This document shows, piece by piece, positions 54,341 to 63,730 of a stretch of 64,000 nt of DNA (its first letter is position 1; every line of letters begins with the position of its first letter). Under the pieces are notes generated by a model. The model saw only the letters and a list, made by a program, of their open reading frames with translations, did no database searches and was not told the DNA's origin. A program made the position numbers and the translations under genes. Origin of the DNA: Pseudomonadales bacterium (GTDB lineage: Bacteria; Pseudomonadota; Gammaproteobacteria; Pseudomonadales; Azotimanducaceae); contig JAQXDL010000044.1 of assembly GCA_029251375.1 (NCBI GenBank), positions 124,001 through 188,000 on the forward strand, given 5' to 3'.

Positions 54341-55813
54341 ATGTCTAATTATTTCAATACCTTATCTCTGAGAGATCAACTAGCGCAGTTGGGACAATGT
54401 GAGTTCATGCACGCGTCCGAGTTTGCTGATGGCGTCAATGCATTGAAGGGAAAAAAGTTGGTTGTTGTCGGATGTGGTTCGCAGGGGCTCAATCAGGGTT
54501 TGAATTTAAGAGATAGTGGCTTGGATGTATCCTATACGCTGCGTGACGCCGCGATACAGGAGCAGCGACAGAGCTGGAAGAATGCTACTGACAATGGTTT
54601 TACGGTCGGTACTTACAAGGAATTGATTCCAACTGCGGACCTCGTACTCAACTTAACACCGGATAAACAACATAGCGCAGTCGTTGGCGAAATTGTGCCG
54701 TTAATGAAGAAAGATTCTTGCCTAGCTTACTCACATGGTTTCAATATCGTCGAAGAGGGTATGCAGGTGCGAGAAGACATTACTGTCATCATGGTGGCCC
54801 CAAAGTGTCCTGGGACTGAAGTGCGCGAAGAGTACAAGCGTGGTTTCTGCGTGCCGACATTGATCGCCGTTCATAAAGACAACGATCCTCGTGGTGAAGG
54901 TTTGGCATTGGCGAAAGCCTATGCGGTTGGTACTGGTGGCGATAGAGCGGGTGTTTTGATGTCTTCTTTCATCGCTGAAGTTAAGTCTGACTTGATGGGT
55001 GAACAGACAATTCTATGTGGCATGCTGCAGACTGGTTCATTGTTGTGTTTCGACAAGATGATCGAAAAGGGCATGGATGCTGGCTACGCGTCAAAACTGA
55101 TCCAGTACGGCTGGGAAACCGTGACCGAAGCGCTAAAGTATGGCGGCGTGACAAACATGATGGATCGCCTGTCGAATCCAGCCAAACTAAAAGCCTTTGA
55201 TCTATCTGAAGAGTTGAAAGTCATTATGCGTCCTCTGTACAACAAGCACATGGATGACATCATGAGCGGCGCATTCTCTGCCGGTATGATGGAAGACTGG
55301 AACAATGATGATAAAAACTTGCTTGGCTGGCGAAAAGAAACTGGCGAGAGTGCCTTTGAGAATGCTCAGAATACTGAGCAGGAAATCTCAGAACAAGAAT
55401 ACTTTGATCACGGAATTTTGATGGTAGCGATGGTTCGCGCGGGTGTTGAACTTGCTTATGAAACGATGGTTGCCGCGGGTATTAAAGAAGAATCAGCCTA
55501 CTATGAGTCTTTGCATGAAACACCTTTGATCGCCAATACAATTGCACGTAAGAAATTGTGGGATATGAACAACACGATTTCTGATACAGCGGAGTATGGC
55601 TGTTATCTTTATAACCACGCTTGTCTGCCATTGCTGTCAGACTTCATGACCAATATCGATACGGATGTGATCGGTCGTGGCATGGGTCTCAATGATGACA
55701 GTGTCGATAACCAGCGTCTTATCGACGTTAACGCTCAGTTACGTCAACATAGCGTTGAAAAAATCGGCCAGACATTACGTGGTTATATGGGTGCCATGAA
55801 AAAAATCGTTTAG
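54341..55813 (+). CDS. ilvC: Ketol-acid reductoisomerase (class II, long form)
   Basis: A 490 aa NADPH-dependent, Mg2+-dependent enzyme of valine/isoleucine/leucine synthesis. GCGSQG is at residues 44-49; Arg68, Arg76 and Ser78 match the E. coli NADPH-phosphate residues exactly, as do His132, Lys155, Asp217 and Glu221 of the active site. Its length is the enterobacterial class II type with duplicated C-terminal domain. The G-F-G-V-P segment is G-F-C-V-P here (Cys170). ACGGAACACGAAA precedes the ATG. No other ilv genes lie in the window. Confidence 0.96.
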   Translation: MSNYFNTLSLRDQLAQLGQCEFMHASEFADGVNALKGKKLVVVGCGSQGLNQGLNLRDSGLDVSYTLRDAAIQEQRQSWKNATDNGFTVGTYKELIPTADLVLNLTPDKQHSAVVGEIVPLMKKDSCLAYSHGFNIVEEGMQVREDITVIMVAPKCPGTEVREEYKRGFCVPTLIAVHKDNDPRGEGLALAKAYAVGTGGDRAGVLMSSFIAEVKSDLMGEQTILCGMLQTGSLLCFDKMIEKGMDAGYASKLIQYGWETVTEALKYGGVTNMMDRLSNPAKLKAFDLSEELKVIMRPLYNKHMDDIMSGAFSAGMMEDWNNDDKNLLGWRKETGESAFENAQNTEQEISEQEYFDHGILMVAMVRAGVELAYETMVAAGIKEESAYYESLHETPLIANTIARKKLWDMNNTISDTAEYGCYLYNHACLPLLSDFMTNIDTDVIGRGMGLNDDSVDNQRLIDVNAQLRQHSVEKIGQTLRGYMGAMKKIV

Positions 55814-55927
55814 TATCGTTCCGGCATTGAACGTAACGCGATATCAAGCACGTAACGTAACAATGATAGTAACGGTAGGATCATCCGGTCCCGCCGTTGC
55901 CATCGTTTATCACCTTCAAGTTTTAAT

Positions 55928-57373
55928 ATGAATTCTATCGCCATTCAAAATTGCTCGGTGTCATTTTCCGACAGCTTTTTACTGCGTGACATTAGCTTCA
56001 CTTTAGAACTCGATCAACATTGGGTGATTCTTGGCCCCAATGGCTCGGGCAAGTCTGCAATTGCAGCGCTGCTGGCAGGGTTTGGCGAACTAAAAGCGGG
56101 TAGCATCCAAGGCTTGCCTTCGCGGGTCAGTTTGGTTTCCTTTGAATCGCAACGGCAATTGATCGAGCGAGAACTCGATCGTGACGAAAGCGATATTACC
56201 GACGAAATTTTTGAAGGTACCCAGGTTCAGGAGATTCTTCTTGAAGACTGCGTTGATTCGCAGCGACTTGAGCGTTTGATTGATCTGTTCGAGTTTAGGA
56301 CGAAGTTAGACCGCGGTTTTCGAAATCTGTCGACTGGCGAAACACGAAAAGTGTTGTTAATGAAGGCACTTTGTAGCAATCCAAGTTTGTTGGTGCTGGA
56401 CGAACCCTTTGATGGTTTAGATGTCGCATCAACAAAAATACTGAAATCAATTTTAGAAGAATTCAAACGCAAACACCCGATTGTGTTGGTGCTGAATCGC
56501 TTTGATGAGGTGCCCGATTGGGTGACTCACTTTGTTTACACTAAGAGTGTTAGCGAAGGCATTGTAACCTACGGAGGCATCGCCCATGTGATTGCCCGAG
56601 ACAATAAGCTGGCAATGGAATCGTTAAATCAGTTGGTGCAGCTGACTAAAACAGACGTGTTTTTTCCTGAGGCCGATAGCTCAGACGCGGTGCCTGAATT
56701 AAACCCTGTTGACCCGTTGGTGCGCATGAAAGACGTTAGCATCGCCTACGGTGACAAGGTCATTTTTGAGCATTTGAATTGGCAAGTTGACCCAGGGCAA
56801 CATTGGCAGGTCGTCGGTCCTAACGGCAGTGGCAAGACTTGTTTACTTAATTTGATTACTGGCGATCATCCGCAATGTTACGCCAACGATATTTTTGTAT
56901 TAGGATTTCAACGCGGTCAGGGCGAAAGCATTTGGGAAATTAAACAACACATCGGTTATGTTTCAAGTGCTTTACAATGGGACTACCGCGTCAGTATCAA
57001 CTTAATGAATGTCATTCTGTCTGGTTTCTTTGACAGTATTGGTATGTATCAAAAGGCGACGGATCAGCAGACGAAGATTGCAACGCAATGGCTTAAACTT
57101 TTAGCTATGGATGCGCGCTGGGATCAACCTTTTAGTCAGTTAAGTTATGGTGATCAGCGATTGATATTGATCGCTCGAGCGATGGTCAAACACCCTCACA
57201 TGTTGATACTAGATGAACCCTGTCTGGGTTTGGATGATCTCAATCGACAATTGGTACTCGCGCTTATTGATAGAATTTGCCGAGGCTCGGAAACGACTGT
57301 GCTGTATGTGAATCATCACCAGGAAGACGCCATTGACGGTATCGAGCAAATACTGACGCTGGGGCGCGGTTGA
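55928..57373 (+). CDS. ABC protein with two ATPase domains (ModF/YheS-like)
   Basis: A 481 aa soluble protein with two ABC ATPase domains. Domain 1: Walker A GPNGSGKS (36-43), signature LSTGETRKVLLMKAL, Walker B LLVLDEPFDGLD. Domain 2: Walker A GPNGSGKTCLL, signature LSYGDQRLILIARAM, Walker B MLILDEPCLGLD. There are no membrane helices. The second domain has a ~60-residue spacer, shorter than in translational ABC-F factors and without the Y-helix pattern typical of them, so I favour the ModF type over ABC-F. The partner membrane protein is not in the window. ATG start after a weak ribosome site, 114 bp after ilvC. Confidence 0.9.
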   Translation: MNSIAIQNCSVSFSDSFLLRDISFTLELDQHWVILGPNGSGKSAIAALLAGFGELKAGSIQGLPSRVSLVSFESQRQLIERELDRDESDITDEIFEGTQVQEILLEDCVDSQRLERLIDLFEFRTKLDRGFRNLSTGETRKVLLMKALCSNPSLLVLDEPFDGLDVASTKILKSILEEFKRKHPIVLVLNRFDEVPDWVTHFVYTKSVSEGIVTYGGIAHVIARDNKLAMESLNQLVQLTKTDVFFPEADSSDAVPELNPVDPLVRMKDVSIAYGDKVIFEHLNWQVDPGQHWQVVGPNGSGKTCLLNLITGDHPQCYANDIFVLGFQRGQGESIWEIKQHIGYVSSALQWDYRVSINLMNVILSGFFDSIGMYQKATDQQTKIATQWLKLLAMDARWDQPFSQLSYGDQRLILIARAMVKHPHMLILDEPCLGLDDLNRQLVLALIDRICRGSETTVLYVNHHQEDAIDGIEQILTLGRG

Positions 57374-57454
57374 ACAATGATTTTCAGTACAGTACGCATA
57401 CTCAGCATTTAAGCCCTGCAGCACAGATATCACGGTACCAGCCGTTTGCGGCCG

Positions 57455-59077
57455 CTAGTTTGAGTTGAGTTGATTGAGCGCTGAGTGTGCAGCAGAGAAG
57501 CTTGGGTCAGCTTTCAGTGCAGCACGAAACGCTTTAGTCGCCTCTGTGTTAGCGTTCAGTTTCATTAATACTAAACCTCGGTCATAGTGACTATTTGGCA
57601 TATGCGGACCCAGCTGAACGGCTACGTCAAGGTGTGCAATCGCTTCTAAGTAATTTCCCTGTTCTGCAAACCCTTTGCCTAAGCAGTAATAGCTAGTCCA
57701 CAAACCCGGCTGAATATTCAACTCGCCGGTATAGCGCTTGTCAGAAAAAATTGCGTAGTTAGGGTCGGTGGCTTTCAGCGCTTGCTGGAATACCGTGACG
57801 CTACTCTTCCAGTGTGCGACATTGGTATAGCTAGCAACACTTAGAGCTATTGCGAAAAGGGATGCCAATGTCATGGTTGTCATTGTCGCGTTGATTTTCA
57901 AGCCGTTGATTTTAAATCGTCTGTTAAGACGTTCAACTAAATTGAAAAGCCAACTGTCAACTAGCGGTACGACGGCAAGAAACAAACCGATATAGGGGAC
58001 ATAGGCGAAGCGATCACCCATCGCTTGGCTGCCAATTTGAACGATACCAACAACCGGCACCAGTGTGCCAGCAAACCAAAACCAACCCAGCAAGACATAG
58101 GGATGCGTGCGGTAATATCGAAGCGCCAAGCTACTCAATGTCAGTAATAGCACCAGCGAAGGTAGCCATTTTAACAGGGGTGTATGACCCGGATGTGGAT
58201 AGTGTATGGCGAGGTCAATGGGTAAAAATGCTTTTAAAAGATACTGACCGTAACCAGCAAAGGCATTACCAAACTTCTCCACTAGCGCTAGGTGTCCGCC
58301 GGCGTCCATTGCATTGGCTTGCTGTTGAGAGGTAAGTGCGATGAAGATCATGGCGAGGGTCAGGGCAAATAATGGTAGTTTTTCTCTCACTAAAGGCCAC
58401 AGTTGTCGAGGCAGTTGGAGTAAGAACTCTCTAGGCGACGCCTGCTTGGGGATGCGATTGAGGGGGTAATAATCGAGTAGTAGCAAGACGAATGGAAGCG
58501 TCACGGGCATTGGTTTTGTCATCAAGCCAAGCGCCATCATCAGTGCTGTCCATATCATCTTCGACGTTTTGCCTGTTTGCGTGTAGCGGGTGTAGCTGAT
58601 GAGTGCCAATAGTATAAAAGTGGTACTTAACAAGTTTTTTCGTTCAGCAATCCATGCAACAGATTCAACGTGCATTGGGTGTACCGCGAACAAGGTAGCC
58701 ATAATCGCGCAGAGGTGGAATTTAAAGCCGAGTATTCGAAAGAAGAACAAGATCAACCAGACATTGACGATATGCAGTAACAAATTCGTCAGATGGTGTC
58801 CCGTCGGATTAAGTCCAAATAAAGTTACATCCAGCATGTGACTGAACCAGGTGATGGGGTACCAGTTACCTAGGTGAAAATGGCTAAATGCGTATATCAG
58901 GTTGTCCCTCGTTAACCCGGTATTAACGAAGGGATTTATCACAATATAGGGCACGTCGTCGTAGTTTAAAAAATCAAAACCAAGTACTCGGTAGTAGAGC
59001 AGGCTGACGACAAATGTCAATGCGATGCCAAACAACATAAAAAGTCGATGCTGAGTGTGATCTGAATTGACTGCCAA
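57455..59077 (-). CDS. TMTC-like integral membrane protein with C-terminal TPR repeats
   Basis: A 540 aa multispanning protein resembling the eukaryotic TMTC and bacterial O-mannosyl/GlcNAc-transferase-like group. The TMTC pattern is visible: FLNYDDVPYIVIN with conserved Asp-Asp, NWYPITWFSHMLDVTLFGLNPTGHHLTNLLLHIVN and FAVHPMHVESVAWIAERKNLLS. About nine to eleven helices are followed by ~110 C-terminal residues with tetratricopeptide-like repeats (YLEAIAHLDVAVQLGPHMPNSHYDRGLVLMKLNANTEATKAFRAALKADPS). Such proteins may glycosylate exported proteins. Monocistronic by position; the remnant MFS gene lies divergent upstream. Confidence 0.88.
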   Translation of the reverse strand: MAVNSDHTQHRLFMLFGIALTFVVSLLYYRVLGFDFLNYDDVPYIVINPFVNTGLTRDNLIYAFSHFHLGNWYPITWFSHMLDVTLFGLNPTGHHLTNLLLHIVNVWLILFFFRILGFKFHLCAIMATLFAVHPMHVESVAWIAERKNLLSTTFILLALISYTRYTQTGKTSKMIWTALMMALGLMTKPMPVTLPFVLLLLDYYPLNRIPKQASPREFLLQLPRQLWPLVREKLPLFALTLAMIFIALTSQQQANAMDAGGHLALVEKFGNAFAGYGQYLLKAFLPIDLAIHYPHPGHTPLLKWLPSLVLLLTLSSLALRYYRTHPYVLLGWFWFAGTLVPVVGIVQIGSQAMGDRFAYVPYIGLFLAVVPLVDSWLFNLVERLNRRFKINGLKINATMTTMTLASLFAIALSVASYTNVAHWKSSVTVFQQALKATDPNYAIFSDKRYTGELNIQPGLWTSYYCLGKGFAEQGNYLEAIAHLDVAVQLGPHMPNSHYDRGLVLMKLNANTEATKAFRAALKADPSFSAAHSALNQLNSN

Positions 59078-59164
59078 TGGTGTGTTGATGATGTATATTC
59101 CGAGACATAAAAATTAAAAGGTACCATAGCATGGCGCTTCAACAAGTGTCTTATTGGTGTAAGC

Positions 59165-59592
59165 ATGGTTGATGCCGCCGATAACAAATCAGGTTCTGCT
59201 TTCTTTCGGCCCTTAACAATTCTCAACTTTCTCCCGATGTGGATGGATCCTGCGTTATCGATGCTGGGTGGACAATTGACGATACTTACGTGCTCGTCAT
59301 TATTATTTTCTTTCTGCAGATACGCATACCTCAGCAAATGTTTGGTCGAGTAATGTTTGCCATCATGATTTTCAATATGGGGTTATTACCTCTTTCTGCT
59401 GCAGTTTCAGGTGCTTCGATTCGATTATCTTAGGAAGGTGTATTGTTAGGGGCTGGGTGTATTTTAATTGGTCTTGCTTTGGTAAGTTCACTAGTGCTCC
59501 AAATCAGAACGCGGGGGCTGGGTAAGCCGATTGACAAGGATAGTGCTAATAACGACTCGGTTGATGGTGACCCGGATATTGAAAAAGCATGA
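59165..59592 (+). pseudogene. Remnant of an MFS transporter (C-terminal helices) with frameshift and in-frame stop
   Basis: In the second frame, a segment reads QIRIPQQMFGRVMFAIMIFNMGLLPLSAAVSGASIRLS, then TAG at 59431-59433, then EGVLLGAGCILIGLALVSSLVLQIRTRGLG and an acidic tail to TGA at 59590-59592. RIPQQMFGRVM followed by MGLLPLSAAVSG is the last loop and helix pair of EntS/MFS_3 exporters. The upstream part (PALSMLGGQLTILTCSSLLFSF) continues in a different frame. No intact start or N-terminal helices are visible, so this is a decayed fragment. It resembles the intact MFS gene at 259-1509 in type, but not clearly in sequence. Confidence 0.7.
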
Positions 59593-59647
59593 AAAGCATA
59601 AAACGAAGAGTAGTTAGAAATGAGTCATTGCAAATGAGTAGTCAAAA

Positions 59648-60895
59648 ATGAGTGCGGATAAGGTCTTCTCGGGATTGAAAGTGCTGGACGTCGGTACTTG
59701 GATAGCCGGTCCGGTCGCCGGTACCATATTGGCTGACTACGGTGCTGATGTTATTAAGATTGAGCGGCCTGTGGAGGGCGACCAATATCGTATTCTATCA
59801 AGCCTACCCACGTCCCCAAACGGTGTGACTGATTACATGTGGCAAATGGATGGGCGTAACAAACGTAGCATTGCGCTGAATATAAAAACCGATGAAGGTA
59901 TTAAGGTGTTGCGACAGCTCATTGCTGAATGTGATGTTTATATCACCAACCAGCCCTACTCGCTGCGTCGGCAATTAGGCTTAGAGTTTGATGATGTAAA
60001 AGCCATTAAAGAAAACGTGATCTATGCATCCCTGACGGCATACGGTGAAGAGGGTCCCGACCGGGAGCGAGAAGGTTTCGATTTGGTTGCGTACTGGGCA
60101 AGGTCAGGTTTAATGGATTTGGTGCGTGATCCAGAGGGGAAACCCGCTATGGCGCTCCCGGGGATGGGCGATCATCCGACTGCAGTTTCACTCTATGCAT
60201 CGATCGTGACGGCTTTATTACATCGTGAACGAACTGGCGAGGGCTCGATGGTGCACACCTCATTACTCGCCAATGGTATTTGGTCCGCAAGCTGCATTGC
60301 GCAGGCGGGTTTTTCTGGTGACCCAAATGCGCTTAATGAAGAGGGCGGTAAGCTCGTCAGTTACGAAACTTACCGCTTGCTCAAGTCGAAAAGAAACTTT
60401 GCGGCGACGGTTTACGAGACAAAAGATAAGCGTTGGTTTGGCGTAACGATGATCCGAACACCGGAAGAGATTGAAGCGTTTTTCAATATTTTAGGCTTCC
60501 CAAATTTACTCACGGATGAACGATTTGATTCGCCAGAGACGCGCTTTGAACACAGTGAGCTGTTGTCGTCTATGGCGACTAAATCGATCCAAACACGTGA
60601 TGCACAACAATGGTTGGCAGATTTTTCAGCGGCTGGACTCAATATTGTGCTTCTCTCTAAAGTCGAAGAACTGATTGATGACCCGATGGTGAAGTGTAAT
60701 AACATGATTGTGCCGCCGACAGATGCCGCCTCACCGATGAGCTATGTCATTAATCATCCTGTTAATGTCACGGGTCTTGAAAGAGTAGGGCCAACTCGTG
60801 CGCCGGATGTCGGTGAACATAGCGAACAAGTATTGCGCGGACTGGGTTATACAGATGCTCAGATACAAGAGCTAAGAGCACACGACATTATTTAG
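59648..60895 (+). CDS. CaiB/BaiF (class III) CoA-transferase
   Basis: A 415 aa family III CoA-transferase, the third in the window. The N-terminus GLKVLDVGTWIAGPVAGTILADYGADVIKIERP is the typical opening (quoted in part), RSIALNIKT and TNQPYSLRRQLGLEF follow, and the catalytic Asp lies in LPGMGDHPTAVSLYASIVTAL before RTGEGSMVHTSLL. The closing VGEHSEQVLRGLGYTD is also family-typical. ATG start; it is codirectional with the alpha/beta hydrolase 100 nt downstream. Probably activates an organic acid; substrate unknown. Confidence 0.92.
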   Translation: MSADKVFSGLKVLDVGTWIAGPVAGTILADYGADVIKIERPVEGDQYRILSSLPTSPNGVTDYMWQMDGRNKRSIALNIKTDEGIKVLRQLIAECDVYITNQPYSLRRQLGLEFDDVKAIKENVIYASLTAYGEEGPDREREGFDLVAYWARSGLMDLVRDPEGKPAMALPGMGDHPTAVSLYASIVTALLHRERTGEGSMVHTSLLANGIWSASCIAQAGFSGDPNALNEEGGKLVSYETYRLLKSKRNFAATVYETKDKRWFGVTMIRTPEEIEAFFNILGFPNLLTDERFDSPETRFEHSELLSSMATKSIQTRDAQQWLADFSAAGLNIVLLSKVEELIDDPMVKCNNMIVPPTDAASPMSYVINHPVNVTGLERVGPTRAPDVGEHSEQVLRGLGYTDAQIQELRAHDII

Positions 60896-60995
60896 CGAAG
60901 GATGTGCAAGCAACCAGATGTCTTGCAACGTCATTGAAAGAGCTGCAGAGAGTTATAAACCGATGGCAATAGCCAGCAGTAGTTGGGATTTTTAA

Positions 60996-61874
60996 GTGAC
61001 TGAAGTATCAAATCAATTCATCGATATCATCGATGCCTTAGATGCGCGCGCTGAAAAGGTTGAAGCCAACTGTGGCGTTGGCAGTATGCCCTTTCGAATT
61101 TGGCGACCGCAAGATAGCAAGCCTAACGCCGCTGAAGTGATGGTCCTACTGCACGGCGGTTCAGGTTCCTGGACTCATTGGATTAAAAATATTGAAGCCT
61201 TGTCAGCGAGATATGAAGTGATCGTGCCTGATCTGCCTGGTCTCGGTGATGCCTCGAGTCTAGCTGAAGGTTACGCGCCGCAGGATGCGGCTGATTGTGT
61301 TGCAGATGGACTCAAGCAGATACTCGGCGACCGTCGCTATCATCTGATCGCTTTCTCCTGGGGCAGTGTTGTTGGTGCTTTGGTAGCGGGCAGTCATGCT
61401 GAACAGGTGAAATCATTGATGTTAGTGGGCCCTGCGTCGATGGGGCAAATGCCTCAAAGACCGTCAATGCAGCGATTGATCCCTCGCACTGCAGATATGA
61501 CGACGGATGAAGTGCAGGCAGCAAATCGTGAAAACCTCGCAAGGCTAATGCTGCACGATCGCGCAAACGTTGACGATTTTGCAGTCTATCTGCAAGTGAC
61601 CAATACTCAGCGTGCCAGATTCAAGAGTCCACAGTTCGCAACCGGCGAATATGTACTTGACGGCATCAAAGCTGCAACGGCGCCGTTACTGATCCTCTAC
61701 GGTGAGCAGGACGCATCAGCAGCTCCTAATATTGCTGTACGAGAAAAAAATGGTCGCAGCGTGCGACCTGATCTGACCTTTGAGATCCATCCCCAAGCGG
61801 GGCATTGGCTTCAGTATGAGTCGCCCGACTTTTTTAATGAGAGATGTCTCGCTTGGATTGAACAACACGCGTAA
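60996..61874 (+). CDS. Alpha/beta hydrolase
   Basis: A 292 aa alpha/beta hydrolase. The oxyanion loop is LLHGGSGSWTHW (51-62), the nucleophile Ser121 in IAFSWGSVVGALV is in the S-x-G elbow, the acid is probably Asp in YGEQDASAAP, and the His lies in PQAGHWLQYE. It starts with GTG after TTTTTAA. It follows a CoA-transferase on the same strand (100 nt gap), suggesting a short catabolic operon. It is convergent with the ABC exporter gene, 8 nt apart. Confidence 0.92.
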   Translation: MTEVSNQFIDIIDALDARAEKVEANCGVGSMPFRIWRPQDSKPNAAEVMVLLHGGSGSWTHWIKNIEALSARYEVIVPDLPGLGDASSLAEGYAPQDAADCVADGLKQILGDRRYHLIAFSWGSVVGALVAGSHAEQVKSLMLVGPASMGQMPQRPSMQRLIPRTADMTTDEVQAANRENLARLMLHDRANVDDFAVYLQVTNTQRARFKSPQFATGEYVLDGIKAATAPLLILYGEQDASAAPNIAVREKNGRSVRPDLTFEIHPQAGHWLQYESPDFFNERCLAWIEQHA

Positions 61875-61882
61875 GCCTGGAT

Positions 61883-63730
61883 CTAAAAATCGCTGGTTTC
61901 AAGCTCGCTTTCTTGCTCGGGTTCGCTGAACAAGTGTTCTTGCTGCACGTCCCACAAATTTTTATATACGCCGTTTTTGTTAATCAGCGCTTCATGATTA
62001 CCGGTTTCAACAATTTGACCATTTTCAATCACAAAAATGTGATCTGCAGCCGCAATGGTCGACAGTCGGTGGGCGATTAATATCGTTGTGTGTCCGGTCG
62101 AAACGTTATCGATTGCATTCATAATGCTACGCTCAGAAACAGAGTCGAGAGATGAGGTTGCCTCGTCGAAAACTAAAAAGGTGGGGTTCTTGAGGATGGT
62201 TCTCGCAATAGCAACTCGCTGTTTCTCTCCGCCGGAGAGTTTCAAGCCACGTTCACCTACAACGGTTTCGAGCCCCTCTGGTAATCGTTCCAATAGGTCC
62301 CCTAGGTTGGCGAGCTTGGCCGCTGCGATAACTTGTTCGGTCGTTGAGTTGAGATCACCGTATTGAATGTTGTCGAATAGGGATGAGTTAAACAACGTGG
62401 CGTCCTGGGGCACAATGCCTAGCGCGGATCGAAGTTGATCGAGTTTTATCTGTTTGATGCTGTGACCATCAATCAAAATGTCGCCGGCGTCCACGTTATA
62501 CATGCGAAACAGTAGGCGCGCTATCGTCGATTTGCCACCTCCGCTTGGACCAACAAAGGCGACCCTTTGACCAGGTTTGATAGTAAAGCTCATGTCTCGC
62601 AGTATGTCTCGTTGCTTATCGTAGCTAAAGCCGACCTGTTTGAACTCGATTTCGCCCCTGTTCAATTCGACGTCCACGGCGGTGTTGCTGTCTACAATTT
62701 GAGACTGTGTATTCAAAATTTCGAACATGCGTTCAACATCTGTAAAACATCGTTTTAGTTCTCGGTAGATCCCACCCAGTTGGTTTAGCGGCACAAATAC
62801 CTGTACGGCAAAGGCATTGATCGCGACCAGATCACCGATTGTTAGCTCGCCATCAAGTACCTGCATTGCAGCCAAGAGCATCATGCCGAACATGCCTGCA
62901 TGGACAAAAAACGACTGTCCAGCATTTAAGCCTGCCAGCGAATATCGATTGCGACGTCGGGCGGACTCCCAAATCTCTAGATCTTCGTCGTACCGCAACG
63001 CTTCATTTTCCTCGTTGCCAAAATATTTAACTGTTTCATAGTTGATAAGACTATCCACCGCGCGGGTGCCGGCTCTTGAATTTGCGTCGTTTGACTCGCG
63101 GATAAAAGGTGTTCGCCAGGTGGTTACTTTAACGGTGTAGGTTGCGTAGAAAATCACGGCGATTAAGATAATAGCCGCATAGGACCAGTGGTAAGTGGTC
63201 AATAGGACGATAGTGACTCCGCCCACACCGAGGAACATATTCAAAATTTGGAAGGTGAGTATGCGTAGCAATGCGGCAATCGCGCTGACGCCTCGATCCA
63301 TATCACGGGTAATACCACCGGTGCGTCGGGTGAGGTGATACTCTAAATCCAACTGATGTAAATGTTTGATGAGTTTCAACGAAACACGGCGCATTGCGCG
63401 TACTGTCACAGTTCCGTAGATCGCGAGGGTTAATTCTCTTAGTGCAACACTGGCGAATCGTATGAAGGCGTAGGCAGCAACCAAGGCAAGGGGCAGTGCC
63501 ACAATCTGAGCCTGGTCGCCAGAAAGTCCATCAACAAGGGCTTTGAGAATAAACGGTAGTGTCAATGTCGCTGCAGTTACAGCCACCAAAATCGATAGCG
63601 CGCCGAGAATACGATAACGATATTCCGAGAAGAAGGGCATGAGTAAGGCCAACGTTGTCCAATCTTTCTCAGCAAGAAAGACGTTGGCAAAAACGCTCGT
63701 TTTAAAAATTGATTTTGATGGCTGCTTCAA
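61883..63730 (-). CDS. Atm1-like (ABCB7/HMT1-type) ABC exporter
   Basis: A 615 aa fused ABC half-transporter. Six membrane helices in the first ~310 residues (LPFILKALVDGLSG, VALRELTLAIYGTVTVRAMRR with a coupling-helix-like segment, LRRTGGITRDMDRG) resemble the Atm1/HMT group, and TVKVTTWRTPFIRESNDANSRAGTRAVDSLINYETVKYFGNE is that group's diagnostic stretch (quoted in part). The ATPase has Walker A GPSGGGKST, signature LSGGEKQRVAIARTIL, Walker B FLVFDEATSSLD and the H-loop IAHRLST. It probably exports glutathione-linked or heavy-metal thiol compounds. The E/D-rich C-terminus is short. Dimeric. Confidence 0.93.
   Translation of the reverse strand: MKQPSKSIFKTSVFANVFLAEKDWTTLALLMPFFSEYRYRILGALSILVAVTAATLTLPFILKALVDGLSGDQAQIVALPLALVAAYAFIRFASVALRELTLAIYGTVTVRAMRRVSLKLIKHLHQLDLEYHLTRRTGGITRDMDRGVSAIAALLRILTFQILNMFLGVGGVTIVLLTTYHWSYAAIILIAVIFYATYTVKVTTWRTPFIRESNDANSRAGTRAVDSLINYETVKYFGNEENEALRYDEDLEIWESARRRNRYSLAGLNAGQSFFVHAGMFGMMLLAAMQVLDGELTIGDLVAINAFAVQVFVPLNQLGGIYRELKRCFTDVERMFEILNTQSQIVDSNTAVDVELNRGEIEFKQVGFSYDKQRDILRDMSFTIKPGQRVAFVGPSGGGKSTIARLLFRMYNVDAGDILIDGHSIKQIKLDQLRSALGIVPQDATLFNSSLFDNIQYGDLNSTTEQVIAAAKLANLGDLLERLPEGLETVVGERGLKLSGGEKQRVAIARTILKNPTFLVFDEATSSLDSVSERSIMNAIDNVSTGHTTILIAHRLSTIAAADHIFVIENGQIVETGNHEALINKNGVYKNLWDVQQEHLFSEPEQESELETSDF

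Noticed and set aside
59017-59337. 106 aa minus-strand ORF at the start of the TMTC-like gene
   Set aside because: Different frame from the membrane protein, without motifs; overlaps the MFS remnant on the opposite strand.
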